The notes: a model not told the origin generated them from the sequence alone. 64,000 nt of DNA from Trogon surrucura (GCA_020746105.1 CM036622.1:16655487-16719486); one strand, 5' to 3'; positions 51,601 through 63,898 are shown, counted from the first letter of the stretch. Program-made: numbers and translations.

Positions 51601-52318
51601 TTTGATACCTACACTCATTGTGCTTGTGCATTTTCTTAATAAAATCTGAATAGTCTTGAATTTGCTTAGATTTGCTGAAAGGTCAGTAGATATTTATTTC
51701 AACACAAATTATTCTTGACAATCATTTCAAATCAATACAGTGGTTGGAAGGATCAGAAAAAGGAACAAAAAGCTTTAAAACCACTGATCTTGAGAATATC
51801 CATCCTAATTTTCACTTACAGTACAATAAAACTCTAGTTTGAAGCTTGCATTATAGCTCTATAATAGAAAATTTCTTGTACAATCCAACCACAGCCTCCT
51901 TCAAACATTCTGAAAAAGACTATCTTATCTGAAGACTCACTCCATACTTTATTCACAGCACTGCTAAATCTGACATCTCTTACGTAGCAGTTTTTATTAA
52001 ATTCAATGAAAAAAAAAATTAAACACTGCATTAACGAACAGAAAACTTGTATATACTCTTACATCAGAATTTGGAACGCTATTTAAAGCAACCCAAGACA
52101 AAAAAAGCTTAAAAAGCTTAAAAAGTTATTTCAACCTACACACCTAAGAAATCTTTTGAAAGCCGGGCAAATTTATACCATTAAAATTTATTTATAACAA
52201 CTAATCTATTTTTTTCACAGAAAAAATTTCAGATGTTCTTACTCAGTTTTAAGTCTCAGTTTCACATGACGGGCCATGACAAATTTAGGTACATAATGAA
52301 CACTTCTTTCAAAATTAG

Positions 52319-52324
52319 TTTATT
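52319..52324 (-). terminator. Candidate NGLY1 polyadenylation signal
   Basis: The first AATAAA downstream of the NGLY1 stop codon on the minus strand, implying a 3' UTR of about 0.64 kb. ATTAAA variants (for example 52375-52380) and a further AATAAA at 52187-52192 are alternatives. Confidence 0.35.
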
Positions 52325-52944
52325 TTCCTAGCACACCATTGTATTTCCAAACATTTCTAGGTATTAAACACAAGTTTAATACTTAGATGTATAACATGAT
52401 CATTGCAAGATTGCTTCGAAATGTGCCTTAATTTTAGGTCTTCTGGTTACTACACGAAATCATACTTTTTTTTTTAGATATTCTAAGTTTTCTTTTACTC
52501 TTCAAAATATTTTAAAATCATTACAAGCATCTGTTGCAATCAGAAAATGGAATTCAAACTGTTTTTCCAAAGAGTAAATTATAAAAAAAACCCAAACCCA
52601 GCAAGCCAACCTCCAAAACTCCCAAGTTAAAATCAATTACAATTGCTCTGTGCTCTTATGATCATGTTCTGCTTCCTAAAAACTGTTTCCTTTTCATCAT
52701 AATGTTTAAGAAAAAGGTACTTGAGAGTTTAATCCCTTAATTCTGGTGTTTGTTTTTAGAGCAAAAATGTTTTCAATGTTTACCTATTTGATACACGTGC
52801 AGTTTCAAGTTGGTTAAACATAAGTAGTTAAACAAGAAATAAGTTGCCAGCAGGATGAACAGGAACTGCCAAACAAATCTTCACGTTGCATCCATGACAT
52901 AACTTCCTCAAGGAATCCACGGAACATCTCTTGAGCTCCGGTTC

Positions 52945-53120
52945 TCAGAGGTCACTGAGGTGTATAATTATCTCCAAACAATTTTCTCCGGATCCTGTTA
53001 AGCTCTCTCTAAACAGCTGCGTGTGCTGCCATGCAACTTCACCATCCCCTCCAGTTAGAATTGCTTCCAATGTAATTTCCGTTGCACCAGAAAAATCTGA
53101 ATAGCTGCTAAGATTTTTAT
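52945..53120 (-). CDS. NGLY1: NGLY1 last coding exon
   Basis: 176 nt after CCATTAG. It completes Asp, then encodes [20 protein letters not shown] and ends [15 protein letters not shown], matching the C-terminus of vertebrate NGLY1. Confidence 0.95.
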
Positions 53121-56100
53121 CTAATGGAGGAAAAGATAAACAATTCAGTCAGTCACTGCTCCAGACAGCATATAATGCCAGAATGCATGTTAAAAAGGGT
53201 GAATTGCAATGAATGTTTGAAGATCCCAGATACAACTACCCAAATTCATCTGTCAATCAGTGCAGAAAAGCTCAGGTGCAAATTTTTACTTATTTGTTTA
53301 GTGCTCATGCTCTGAGGACCTAGTCAAGACAGAAGCCACTGCACATAGAAGCATCTCTCTTTCCTAGTAAAACACACAAGTATCTTGTATCTACTCTGTA
53401 TGCTTGCTAACCCTGCTCTGTTGCACACAGGACCATGTATTATTAATAAAACTGGGGTTCGTACCAGTTTTGATTAAACACACGGTATTTTCTTGACCTT
53501 GGTAAGGGAGACTGACCTGGAACAGTCGAAATGCATTTGCATCTCATTTTTAGTGCTTGCACAGTGTTGTCGCCATGTAAACTACTTTTTTTCCAGTTAC
53601 ATCTTTGCTGTATGAAACATTTAATTATTTAAATTCCATACTTACCTCCTATCAGAGCAATTTCTGCTGCTGGAGAGAAAAGTCTCCACTTGATTTTTCC
53701 ACTCTGAAACGTCTGACTGCTTGTCCTTACCGAAATGCTGTCTATTTTTAGACCAACTGATTTGCATTCAAACTTCCAGCTGATGGAAGCAGAGGATGAC
53801 CCTTCTTTTCGGGCTAAATAAACCTAAATGGAAAGAAGATATAGTCAGAATGACAAAAACTGAAACCAACACACATCTAATTAATTGCTGTAACAAGGAG
53901 ATAAAATCTTAAGATAGCACACCTTCATTTTTAATCAAGCCTCTGAACCTTCAAAACTGTTCATAGTAAAATTTTGCATATAATCCTATTCTGAATCTGT
54001 AAGTCTATTCCACAGCCCTTATCATAAGGCTACTCTTTTTCCAGTATTATCTGAAAAAAAGTCTGAATTCGGAGAAAAACCAAACAAAAATAGCAATTTA
54101 AATTCAGTTCCACCCCAGCTTTTCTTCTGAAAAATGAGCTTTTAGAAACTCATGGATTTCAGATCTGTAAGTTCTTACATTCCTACTGTGGTCTGCTTGT
54201 TTGAGCCTTGGATGGCAAGTTGTCTCTAGGTAATCAGATTAAGTCTGTTTTTTATATCTGAGTTGCGTATCAAGTCAATGACACTGAACAGCAAGAAAAT
54301 ACACAAGATACAATGGAAATGCCTCGTATCAAATTGGCCAAGATGATCACCTGTCCGAACATTTTTGATCAACGACACTGCAAAAAGAGAATATGTAACT
54401 GATGGTCCTTTTCTGTTACTCCTGAGCTAATACCTATAGTCACCTTCACTGTGGCTTTTGTATTTAAATTCCTTTTCATTCATCGCACACTAAACAATTA
54501 ACAAAATATTTCTGTGAAAATATATAGAATATTTCTACTAGAGACATTACAAAAAGATCAGGCAAACCTCAAGGAACCCTTCCCTCTGCTGTCTCCCGTA
54601 ACAGAAAAAAAATCCCACAAGCCTGAGATACACCTGCTCCTAATTTCTCAAGTTCGTCCTTTCATTCTTCATCTAGAATAACTGAGGTGCTGTTGAACGC
54701 AAGGGTGAAGTCTTTTTGCCTGATCTTATAGATCAGACCCTCCCTGTTATATCTGATTAGTAGAGCTGAGCAGAGCAACAGACTTGTAATCAGTTTCAGT
54801 GCAAAGACGGCATGTTTCTCGCAAGAGTGATCACTGAAGACTTGAAGATATAACGTGCTATCAGATTTTTAGCAGATGTTAGGGAAACAGAGAATAGTTG
54901 TCCCTCATTGTGAGGTTTTGTTATTTCTCCTTTCCTGTTAACCTACCTTGTAACATCTTTTATATTTTATTTCAGTTTCTTCCCTTATTCCTTCTCTTTT
55001 ATGTAGAAAAACCTCTCCAAGCTATTCCAAATATTGTGTTTTGCATAAACCCTGTACAGAAAATCAGTTACACCGAATCACAGAATGCTACGAGTTGGAA
55101 GGGACCTTGAAAGATCACCTAGTTCAACCCCCCCTGCCAGAGCAGAATCACCCACAGTAGGTCACACAGAAGTGCATCCAGGAAGGTTTTGAATGTCTCC
55201 AGAGACGGAGACTCCACAACCTCCCTGGGCAGCCTGTGCCAGTGCTCTGTCACCCTCACAGTGAAAAAGTTTTTCCTAATGTTTTTGTGGAACCTCCTAT
55301 GCTCCAGCTTGTACCCACTGCCCCTTGTCCTGTCATTGGACATCACTGAAAAGAGCCTGGCTCCATCCTCCTGACACTCACCCTTTACATATTTATAAAC
55401 ATTAATGAGGCCACCCTTCAGCCTCCTCCAAGCTCAGGAGACCCAGCTCCTTCAGCCCTTCCTCATAAGGGAGATGTTCCACTCCCTTAATCAGTTACAC
55501 CCTTAGCTCCATTTTTCATCAACAGAAAGCAAACCATTGCCTAAGCTACAAGGATCTTTGGCCAGGGACCTTTCAGACTAGGAAAATGACAGAGGAACAA
55601 AGCAATAACACGCTATAGTCACAGAATCACAGAATGGTGAGGGTGGGAAGGAACCTCTGAAGATCATCTAGTCCAAGCCCCGAGAAGAATGCTCGGTTCC
55701 ACCACTGGTAGCTGTCGTGGGAGAAGTTGTTTGCTAGAAAATGACCCCTTCCCATCTTAGAAGCATCAGTTCTCCTCTTCTTAGATTTAGAGCATATGAC
55801 TCTTCTGCTGCTCGGTGTCGTGACAGATGGGAAGGATTCTGGGCAGGGTATGTAATAGCCTGGATAACTGACAGGGTTTTGCCTTCTTGCAGATGGAACT
55901 GTAATATTTAGGATGACAATTTCTTCCTTTGGCTGCGTATCAAAGCGATACGATGCACTATAAAGCTATTCTCCAAAACAAACAGAAAATCTTTTTTTTG
56001 GAGAGAAGTACCATTTTTCAATAAAATGGTGTTTGTGCATTTGCCCCTGTGATATTTTGGCTTGAGGGTTTCAGACTTGCTGAACGCAGGTGTTCGCTTA

Positions 56101-58789
56101 TCTGTTGTGCAGACCCTAAGAACGGAGGAAAACAAGGCCTACACAGTGAGAGCCAGCCGAAGGAGGGAGTCTTGTGACGACAGGACGGCCCTGTTTTGGC
56201 TAAGGAGCGAGGCCGCACGGAAGACTAACGATGTGAACCATCCTGCACATAGATAAGTTTTTGCAAAATAAAATCCTGAAGGCCACAGGGCACAGAGTGG
56301 AAATTTTTACCCTAATATCCCTATATGACTATAGTCACCCACTCTTTGCTCAAATCATGCTGAATGCCACCCCGGGGAGGGGGGCAGGGGGTGTGAAAGA
56401 TAGTATATAAGGAACATAGAGGGTATGTGTCGTTGGGAGGAGAAGACCCCAGAAGAGGAAGAGGCGGTCGATGGGCTGTGCTCCTTCTCCTTCACCCAAG
56501 ACAGGGACGCCTTCTTGGTAAGAACTGCGCTTCCACCTTTTGGTGTGTAATACCCGGGATAGTATTTTGCTAGCATTATTATAATACATTAGAGCTATTG
56601 CAGAGAGTGAATTTATCAACAGCAACTCTGAACCCTGTATCTGTCGCTTCAATAAATTACTTATTGTTAGTTACCTTGCAAATTGTCTCAGTGCAAGTCC
56701 TTAAACGGGGCTCTGAAAATTCAGTGCAAGCCCGTAGTGAGGCTCTGAAAACTCAGTGCAAGTCCCTAACGGGGCTCTGAAACAAGCAAGTGCTTAGCTG
56801 GGGTACGTGCCTCTCACAGCCACATACCTTTCACGCGACAGCCCCAAAACCTAAGGAAGCCATTTTCTAAAACCTGGTGCTTTAACAAGCAAGTATTTTA
56901 CCTATCTGCAGAGAATTTGGTCATCCTTCCTGAAAGACAAGCTAAATTGATTTCCAATTTTTTTATATCATTTGGCAATCTTACTTGGAGCTTAACAGTA
57001 ATATTTACTAACATCAGCTAAATTCTATGGGCACCAAGAGAGGCTGTGATGCCAAACATTGACAAATGTTTTCTATTTTATTGGACTTATACTTTTACAG
57101 TAGATTTTACACTTTTTAATAATTGTTATCCTTACCATTTTCCAATCTGTTTCAACCTTCCTCCAGATAGACTCTGCCTTCCAAACACCTGTTTCCCAGC
57201 CACTTATTTTTTCATTATTATTGGAAATCCGTGTATAACTATCTTCTACTATATTGTAGACAAGGTGGAAGAGTTTAGATGTCTTCTCTTTTTCAGAGGG
57301 AATAAAAAGCACTTCTTTTCTTTTCTGAAAATGACAAAAAAAATGGAAGCACCTTCATTCCCCACTATATTTCAGTAAAACTATGTAACTTTTAAAGAGC
57401 ATGCTATGGTTTCCCAATTCAGTTTTGCTGCCAACTGAAAAAAAAAAAAAAAGACATTTTTAAGAGAGGTCATGGAGAAAAGCATTTCTGCAAAACCAAT
57501 GTTTTAAACTGGTTTCCAACAGTAGATCTGCATCTTTTCCAGAGCAGGGCAGTAATTTTATTTTTTTTTTAAAAAGTCATATAATTACTTTTAGAAGTAA
57601 GCTATTAACAAAATAACATAAAAATAGCAGATTTAAGTAAGATATTAACATGTTAGGAATAGAAAATTCATACGATATGTTTCTTGCACAATCAAAAACC
57701 AACTGGTTATTGTGGACAGCAAATGTAATTCTATGACCATATATAGGTGCTTGTATATGACAGTTTACAAATCAACTTCAAAAAGTTCAAGGCACAAACT
57801 TTATAACTTTACGGTATATTTTTTTAAGATTTGTTACTGTTCTTATGAGCTTTAGCTAAGGAGAAATTACATCTTCTAAACTGGAGAAATGACGTAAACT
57901 CTTAGTTTCTCAAACTTAAACAATCATCTGAAACTCATTAATTTCACCTAACTGGTTCTATTGAGGATTGTCAGTCATTCCACATGACAGGATCACCACA
58001 AAAATCGCTGTAATGAGTGCTGTGGTAAGTCATACCGTTGCAAATATGGCTATGGTTCTGGGAAACTGTATCTTAGAATAAAATAATAAAAAATAAAACC
58101 TTGTTTTCAGAAATAGTAAAACACATTGATATGGAAATCAGTTGAGCTTACTAACTGAGAGACTATTCCATTTATACAATTCTAATTGCTCTCACATTTT
58201 TTTATTAACAAAAATAGTTGGTCCAAACCTACTTCCAGGCTTTAACCTGTAGTAACTAACACTGCAAATAAACATTTTTTGAAGTCTTCCCAATTGCTTT
58301 CAGCTGCCTTAAACTTTCAAATTCTGTCACACTATAAGTAATTAAAAGGAAAAAAAGTATTTTTATTAACTTGCAAGAGCAAAATTCATTTCAGATCAAG
58401 AATTCCCAAACGTTTTAGAATAAATAGACCACCATCAATCCTTAAAAATTACTTGTCGACCTCCACTGAACTCACATAAAACTTGCACCTAATGTTTTTT
58501 GCAAGTTTCACCCAACTAAATCTGTAGGCTGCCTACCATGAACTGCAAACTCCTCTGCAGTCCATGATCATAGAATCCCTAGTTAGCTACCTCTAAAATG
58601 GTCATCAGTGCAAAAGTTAAATACCTCTGGACCAAATTCACCTCTGGCTACTCGCCAAGCCATTGAACCTGATGTTCTTCCACCATATTCTCCGGGTTTA
58701 GGTTTTTTAGGAGAAACAAATTCAACAAGCTCCACAATTGTTCTTTCCAAGAGCTCTCTTCTTCTATGTTCTGGTAAAGACCGTTGTCT
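52945..58789 (-). CDS. NGLY1: NGLY1, peptide:N-glycanase 1, C-terminal 235 residues in four exons (gene continues past base 64000)
   Basis: NGLY1 removes N-linked glycans from misfolded glycoproteins exported from the ER, in the cytosol, before proteasomal degradation. It also activates the transcription factor NFE2L1. Four exons join in phase: 58789-58625, 57324-57136, 53823-53646 and 53120-52945 (stop TGA 52947-52945). Conserved blocks are [75 protein letters not shown] and the C-terminal [13 protein letters not shown]. This is the PAW domain, which binds mannose-type glycans, and the linker before it. The human protein has about 654 residues, so the PUB domain and the catalytic transglutaminase core are to the right of the window. 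No disruption is visible. Confidence 0.96.
53121..53645 (-). other. NGLY1 last intron
   Basis: 525 bp with GT-AG ends. I see nothing else in it. Confidence 0.8.
53646..53823 (-). CDS. NGLY1: NGLY1 penultimate exon
   Basis: 178 nt encoding [20 protein letters not shown] to AAEIALIG plus one base of Asp. The acceptor is CATTTAG and the donor GTAAGT. PAW domain. Confidence 0.95.
55075..55492 (-). repeat. CR1 LINE 3' fragment
   Basis: Minus-strand CR1 in sense with NGLY1. Reads [20 protein letters not shown] then [14 protein letters not shown], with a 3' end at CACAGAATGCTACGAGTTGG. Coding tail and 3' UTR closely resemble the copy at 470-1357, so the same or a sister subfamily. Confidence 0.94.
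55619..55681 (-). repeat. CR1 3' terminal remnant
   Basis: About 60 bp: the CACAGAATCACAGAATGG octamer end followed by GATCATCTAGTCCAAGCCCC. It breaks off about 30 bp before the LTR. Confidence 0.8.
55713..56840 (+). mobile_element. Endogenous retrovirus solo LTR, about 1.13 kb
   Basis: The ends are TGTCG and CGACA, a perfect 5-bp terminal inverted repeat of the TG...CA type. Inside, in plus orientation, are a TATA box (TATATAA, 56404-56410) and a polyadenylation signal (AATAAA, 56651-56656), giving U3 of about 0.72 kb, R of about 0.23 kb and U5 of about 0.17 kb. No gag, pol or env coding sequence lies next to it, so it is a solo LTR. A matching target-site duplication was not found at these exact ends, so the boundaries may be off by some bases. 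It lies antisense to NGLY1. The retrovirus family was not identified. Confidence 0.7.
56688..56784 (+). repeat. Three-copy 32-33 bp tandem repeat in the LTR U5
   Basis: Each copy begins TCAGTGCAAG and ends GGCTCTGAAA. The copies start at 56688, 56721 and 56753. Confidence 0.9.
57136..57324 (-). CDS. NGLY1: NGLY1 exon, third from the 3' end
   Basis: 189 nt, 63 codons, phase 0. Starts [14 protein letters not shown] after TTTTCAG, contains [15 protein letters not shown] and ends KVETDWKM before GTAAGG. PAW domain. Its 5' acceptor side lies only about 0.3 kb from the solo LTR on its other flank (LTR end 56840, exon end 57136). Confidence 0.95.
57325..58624 (-). other. NGLY1 intron
   Basis: 1.3 kb of AT-rich intron with A- and T-runs (near 57,438 and 57,559). 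Nothing else recognised. Confidence 0.8.
58625..58789 (-). CDS. NGLY1: NGLY1 exon, fourth from the 3' end
   Basis: 165 nt, 55 codons, phase 0. Starts [16 protein letters not shown] after TTTTCAG and ends ARGEFGPE before a GTATTT donor. It covers the linker after the catalytic core and the start of the PAW domain. Confidence 0.95.
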
Positions 58790-61700
58790 CTGAAAATACA
58801 TTTAAGAAATAAAGTAAAAAATTCAGAAAAACGGTATTCAAAATTCTGCTCTAGAGTGGTATCAGGGAAAAAAAGAATTCAAAAAACAGACTAACATTTA
58901 AAGTCTACACTGACTCTTAGAAACATTAATCTTCTATTACATGTGCAAACATAAATCGGTCATAATTGCATGGTTATGTGACAACAGTGCTTTTTCTGTG
59001 AACTTGCATGCATTAACTACGTGGATTTCTTTTAAAATGAGGTTTGTGCTATGTTTATTACACATTGGCTTGGATGATAAAACAGTTTCATAACATATTT
59101 TCTAGCTATTCATGTATTCTGTACCATAGTTGCTCTTGACATTATCTGGGGGAAAGAGAAAGCAAACAATTTTTGGATCAGACTTTTCTTCTCTAAAGTG
59201 GAGTGATCTGGTTGGCAACAGTGTCAGTTTTATGATTAAGCTCAAACAACAGATTCAGTTGGTCTCTGAAAGAGTTATTTCACTGTGATTAATTCTATCA
59301 TAAACAAACTACGAGATTCATATTTTTGCAGGTATCAGAAAACTGAGAAAGATGTATCACCTACACTTCCAGGCAAATTAGTGGAAAATAGAAAGAATTA
59401 CATAACACGCTTTCTTTGCCCACGTGAATAAAATCATGGGTAGTTTTTTGGTACAAAAAAATATTCAGTGAGGGGCTGGGGTTTTGTCTCCAAAATTCTC
59501 ATGACAAATATCCAGAGCTGGTATGTGAAGCCTTTTTTCTTAACTGTGGATACACCCACACAGGCTTGAAAAGTTAAGTTCAACATTTAGTAGGCAAATG
59601 ATTACACATCACCTTTCTTTCTACTCTGGTGATAACCCAAGGCATGTGCACTCATCCCACTAGGACATGAAACTTCAGGCTAGCAGGCATTCCAATTATC
59701 TCAAAAGCAGTCCTGACCCCAGAAAGTTTTGCTATTAGGGATCAGAAAACAGGCACGGGTTTTGTTCCAGACAACAAAGTGGAACTGGATAAAGGAAAGT
59801 TGGTACAGAGAAACAATGAGAAACAGCTCCAGATGAACAAATTCCAGCTGCCAAATATCACTTCTCGCACAGCAAGGAGGCAATCCACTTCTGCTCGTGT
59901 TGACGGATGGTAAGCAGTGACTATAGCAGCTCCTCTCGAACACCAGGCCTTCCTGCATCTAACATGTGCCTAAGTGCTTTGGATACCCATAGGCAGTACT
60001 ACAGACCTCACTCCAGCTCAGAGGAAGTTTGATATTGCTTACCCTAAGTTAGCAATGCCAATCTACAATCTTCTTTGAGCCACTTCAGTGTCGGGAAACC
60101 CAGTGTCAAGGGTCATCACGACTGAGAGTAGTGATGCCACACTGAGAATGGGTTGCCCTTGCTCTTCAGTTGTAACAGTACCTGAAAAAACCTATTAAAA
60201 ACCAGTGCTTCAGCATGAAACGGGTGCTTCAGAAAACAGGCCTTTTTGTTTTAATATGCAGTACAAGAAATTTGTACATTCCTTAACTATAAAGAGTACA
60301 AGTATGCTAATTGCTGTCATCTACTCCCGTACAGCAGACTCTTGCATACAAATGCTAGCAGCAGGTTAAGACATCCATAATGCCCAGACTCCTGCAGAGA
60401 TCAACACTGCCTGCTCTGGGAAAAACCGTAACTACGTTTCCTACAAATGACACTGTCATCAATAGCATCCACGTACTGAAACAGATTCCAAGAACTCCAT
60501 TATCAACTGTCATGGCTCGAACTTCCAGCTTTTGTTTTTTCTTAAGGTATTACCCTCTACATACGTGCTCAGGTCTCACCTTTCCTTGGCAGACAAAGGG
60601 AATAGGAAGGAAGAGGGACCGTGAACTGCAGCTTTAAAATCTGTTCTGCATCACATGAAAGTTATGCTGTTGAAGTTTCCTGAAGGACTCTGCTTTCAGG
60701 AAATCGATAAGCTGTGATTTAAGTGAACCCACTGCTGGGTAAGCAACAGCTAATTTAATGGAAGAAATTGAATTTTAAACCTTTAAACACGGAATACCAT
60801 TTCACCTCACACCAATCATCATGAAATGATTACAAGTCAGCCTAAATTACTAATTTTCCTTTTAAGAACTGACCTGGTTGTAGCTGTAACCATTCACAGT
60901 CACTACCAAAAAATTGGGCCTGGAGCAAATAAAAAAATAATTTGTTTCCCTGTCCCACCATGCAATTTCCAACAAAAGCAGTGGAAAGTTCGGGGTTCTC
61001 TCCCTGCTTTCTACAGTGGAACACACATGGACTGGAATAGGGCACTGCCCATACGAAGTAGGTGAAGAAAAAATTGGTAGTCGGGGTGTGATATGGTACT
61101 ATAGAATAACATCAGATGGTTGCTAGCCTGGAGCCTAAATACCTATTTAGAAATGCCTGATCCAAATAAAACACACACACCATATTTCTGAGAGGCAAAA
61201 GAGTCTACCAAATAGATTAAATCATCCTTGTCTCTTTTCTCTTTAACAGCGAGTCACTTAACATTTTTTGAACTGTTGTGAGGTCTGTGCTTGGCCACTA
61301 AACACACAGACATGCAGAGAAATAAAGGCCACAGCCACAGCCATTGCTCTTGTCCTTGTCCCTAACCCGCGACAGCTCTTTATGTAGTTAAAAAAAATAA
61401 TGATCTCTCAGATTCCATTTTCACTAACATTGCAGTATAAGTGATAATGTATACTGCATACCGTGCTTCTCTTCAGTTGTAAGTTAGAAAAACTGACAAT
61501 GGAAAACGTAGTGCTGGAGCTCTGCATCAAAAGATACCAAGGCTATAAGCCTTGCCAGGGTAGGACCCGTCTCCAGGAGATGATGGGAAAAGAGCAAGTT
61601 AATGGAGGCCCCTGCCTGCGTCAGTTATCTGCTCAACAAGGTGCAGTGCAGGAAACAGCACGCGAGCTGAAACACAGGCACGTGACTGAAGAGAGTAATG

Positions 61701-63360
61701 AAAAACTGCCATAAGATGTCTTGATAATTCCAGGGGTGAGTTGCCTTATCTCTCTACTGCCCACAGAAGCTGCTGAATACAACACAAAGATCCTCACACA
61801 GCAACTTTTAATGGCCCCTTAATTCCCACTGTGTTATCACCTTACTATGAACTTTAAGAAAGGCCCTTTGATGTAGACAAATGCAGGGAAAATATCCACT
61901 CTTTCAGCAAACCCATGGCAAACTGCCTCTAAAAGCCCTTGAAATTCAATTTCAACTATAACAGACAAAATAAAAGAGTACGAACAGTTACTTACAGGGA
62001 TTAAATTTATTCCTAACTTAAATTAATCAAACATTCTGAACAGCTACTGGGCAAAAAGAAGTGTGTGTGGGAGGAGGGGAGTGTATCATTCAGCTTGTAG
62101 AAAGGGATAATTGTTCCTTAGAGCAAGACACTGCTAAAAAGATCGACAAAAGTGTTCTAATAAAATCAAAAGGCAACTTTAACAATATTGGAAAGCAGTA
62201 GGGAAAGTGTGCAGCATAAAGAAGAAAAGACTGGGATTTTTCATGTGTAGAGAAAGGAAGACAGGAGAAATACAGGAGTGTCTCTGAAGCACGTTCCTTC
62301 ACTGTACTTAGTTTCTAATGAAGTTTTCATTTAAAACATGACCAAAATGCCTGTTCTTTCTGTTTGAAAAACACTCATGCCAGCTAATGAGCTGCACAGT
62401 CCTATAAAAGTAGGTGGAAAGGAGTAAGAAACAGGCCAGAAGACCAACATGCAGTACCATCCATTGGAGACGGCAATTCATTTTTTTTACTGGAGTTCTC
62501 TAAACTTCCGTAAGTGAAACAGAGCAAGGTCCTACAGTGACATCATTGAGGTAAAAAAGAGGTCAGGCAAGTCAGCCTATCAGTCAGTTGTGTACACCTT
62601 CCTGATTCCATTGATATTGTCAGAGTAATTTTTCAACTTACTAGTGCCCCATTTCCAATGCTCTTTCCCTGCAGACAACTGGCGGAGGACAAGAGTCTGG
62701 TGATTGGTTTCTGTCACCAGTAGATCAGAAGTGAGGCCCCTCAGATGAGTTTTACGGCCATGAAGGGTACAATGCTTGGAGAGGATGCCATTAAACTCCT
62801 GCAACCCTGCACAAAATGCATGCATTCCTTAGTCTGAATTATCGATCCTTTACCTCTTTTTATTTTGATACTCTGGTCAGCTTTCTCTATGCTCCTCTCT
62901 GCTGTGTGACTAACTTTTCATTACTGATAAAATAATTCCAAGCCCTGGCCTCAAACAACTGAATCAAGCTCAATTCTTCACATCCTCAGTGCGTGGCTAT
63001 AACCCTCAAGCCATCAGGCCTCTAAAAACGTATAATCTGCTTATTAAGTCATCGCTGTATACTATTATTGGAACTAATGTTTCTATGGACAGCAGTTAGC
63101 CCTGGAAAGAACTGGGGACAAACCCAAAACCTCAAAGGTGGTTCAAGGTTTTGTGGTATTCTAGTATGCTAAGTCAAGAAAAGTTCTTTCTGTCTCAAAT
63201 GGGAAGTAAAAAAAGCTTAGCAAAGAGGTGTTGAGCACACTGGGGCTTTGTGACTACAATGTGCAAGTGGCTCCATGGGCTTTGGGGACATTGGGCATGA
63301 ATAGTACATGTAGCTCTGAGCTACATATGTACAATGAAAAAGGTAAACGCAAGTTTCTAG

Positions 63361-63603
63361 TCAATAAGGCTTCTCCATTGATTCCAATATTTTCTTCCTC
63401 TCTTCTGCTGCAGGCATCTCTGGTTTCACACCATTTCTTCTCCTTTGCATCATAATGCCATGCCAGAATTTTCTGCAGCTTTTGTACTTCAGAAAATAAG
63501 CAGTACACATATCCTTGTTATAGTTATTGTCATCCATACATTTTCTAGAGGCATCTGTTTCCGCTATACACGGATTTATATCATGGTTTGCTGATGGTAT
63601 CAA
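63361..63603 (-). pseudogene. CHCHD7: CHCHD7-like intronless copy (probable retrocopy) with intact twin CX9C frame
   Basis: 80 open codons ending in TGA (63363-63361) that match vertebrate CHCHD7, a small twin-CX9C protein linked to the mitochondrial intermembrane space and the MIA40 import relay. Counting from the first codon shown, cysteines at 12/22 and 33/43 form two perfect CX9C pairs. The C-terminal part reads [20 protein letters not shown] and ends KPY, as in the family. Similarity starts near DINPC (about 63582). The residues before it do not look like the CHCHD7 N-terminus, and no in-frame ATG precedes the first cysteine; the first codon is TTG. The parent gene has introns, to my knowledge, and none is seen here. 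No A-tail is visible downstream. It lies in an NGLY1 intron, same strand. Possibly a decayed N-terminus, or a chimeric frame using an upstream exon. Confidence 0.8.
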
Positions 63604-63850
63604 TGCTTCTCGAAAGTCTTGGAAACTGTCTGTGAATCAACCCTCCCCTTCCTAAAGCTTGTAAAAAGTCATGGAAGACAAATTAGGCCCATGTTTCTTT
63701 TAACTATAAATACTGTTGTTTTCAAGTCATAGCATTACTGATGTGGAGAATGCTCAACTGCCCTCAAGGAGTCCACACAGTTACAAAGCAGTTGTAGCTT
63801 ATCGCCAGCATTTGTTGATGTACAAATCTACTCCAAAGCCATCAAGAAAG

Positions 63851-63898
63851 TAATATATATTCGTTATATATATTATATAAATACACACACACACACAT
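63851..63898. repeat. TA/CA microsatellite
   Basis: TATATAT-rich stretch followed by ACACACACACACAC. Confidence 0.9.

Larger units (their letters stand above)
36500..52318. other. Intergenic DNA between TOP2B promoter and NGLY1 3' end
   Basis: About 16 kb of mostly AT-rich DNA. No exon with splice support, RNA gene or clear CR1 copy was recognised. Small features are T-runs (near 43,478, 48,399 and 48,899) and a short TA repeat near 42,971. Two GC-richer stretches (about 39,420-39,745 and 45,080-45,690) stand out and are listed separately. Confidence 0.6.
53824..57135 (-). other. NGLY1 intron holding CR1 fragments and a solo LTR
   Basis: 3.3 kb intron with canonical ends. The stretch 53,824-55,070 is AT-rich with nothing recognised. 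The rest is occupied by two CR1 pieces (55075-55492 and 55619-55681) and the LTR (55713-56840). Confidence 0.85.

Noticed and set aside
56062..56652. Open frames on both strands within the solo LTR
   Set aside because: They do not encode retroviral proteins and overlap U3/R regulatory sequence.
62580..62825. 81-codon minus-strand frame next to the CHCHD7-like copy
   Set aside because: No recognised domain or homolog; no splice support as an NGLY1 exon.
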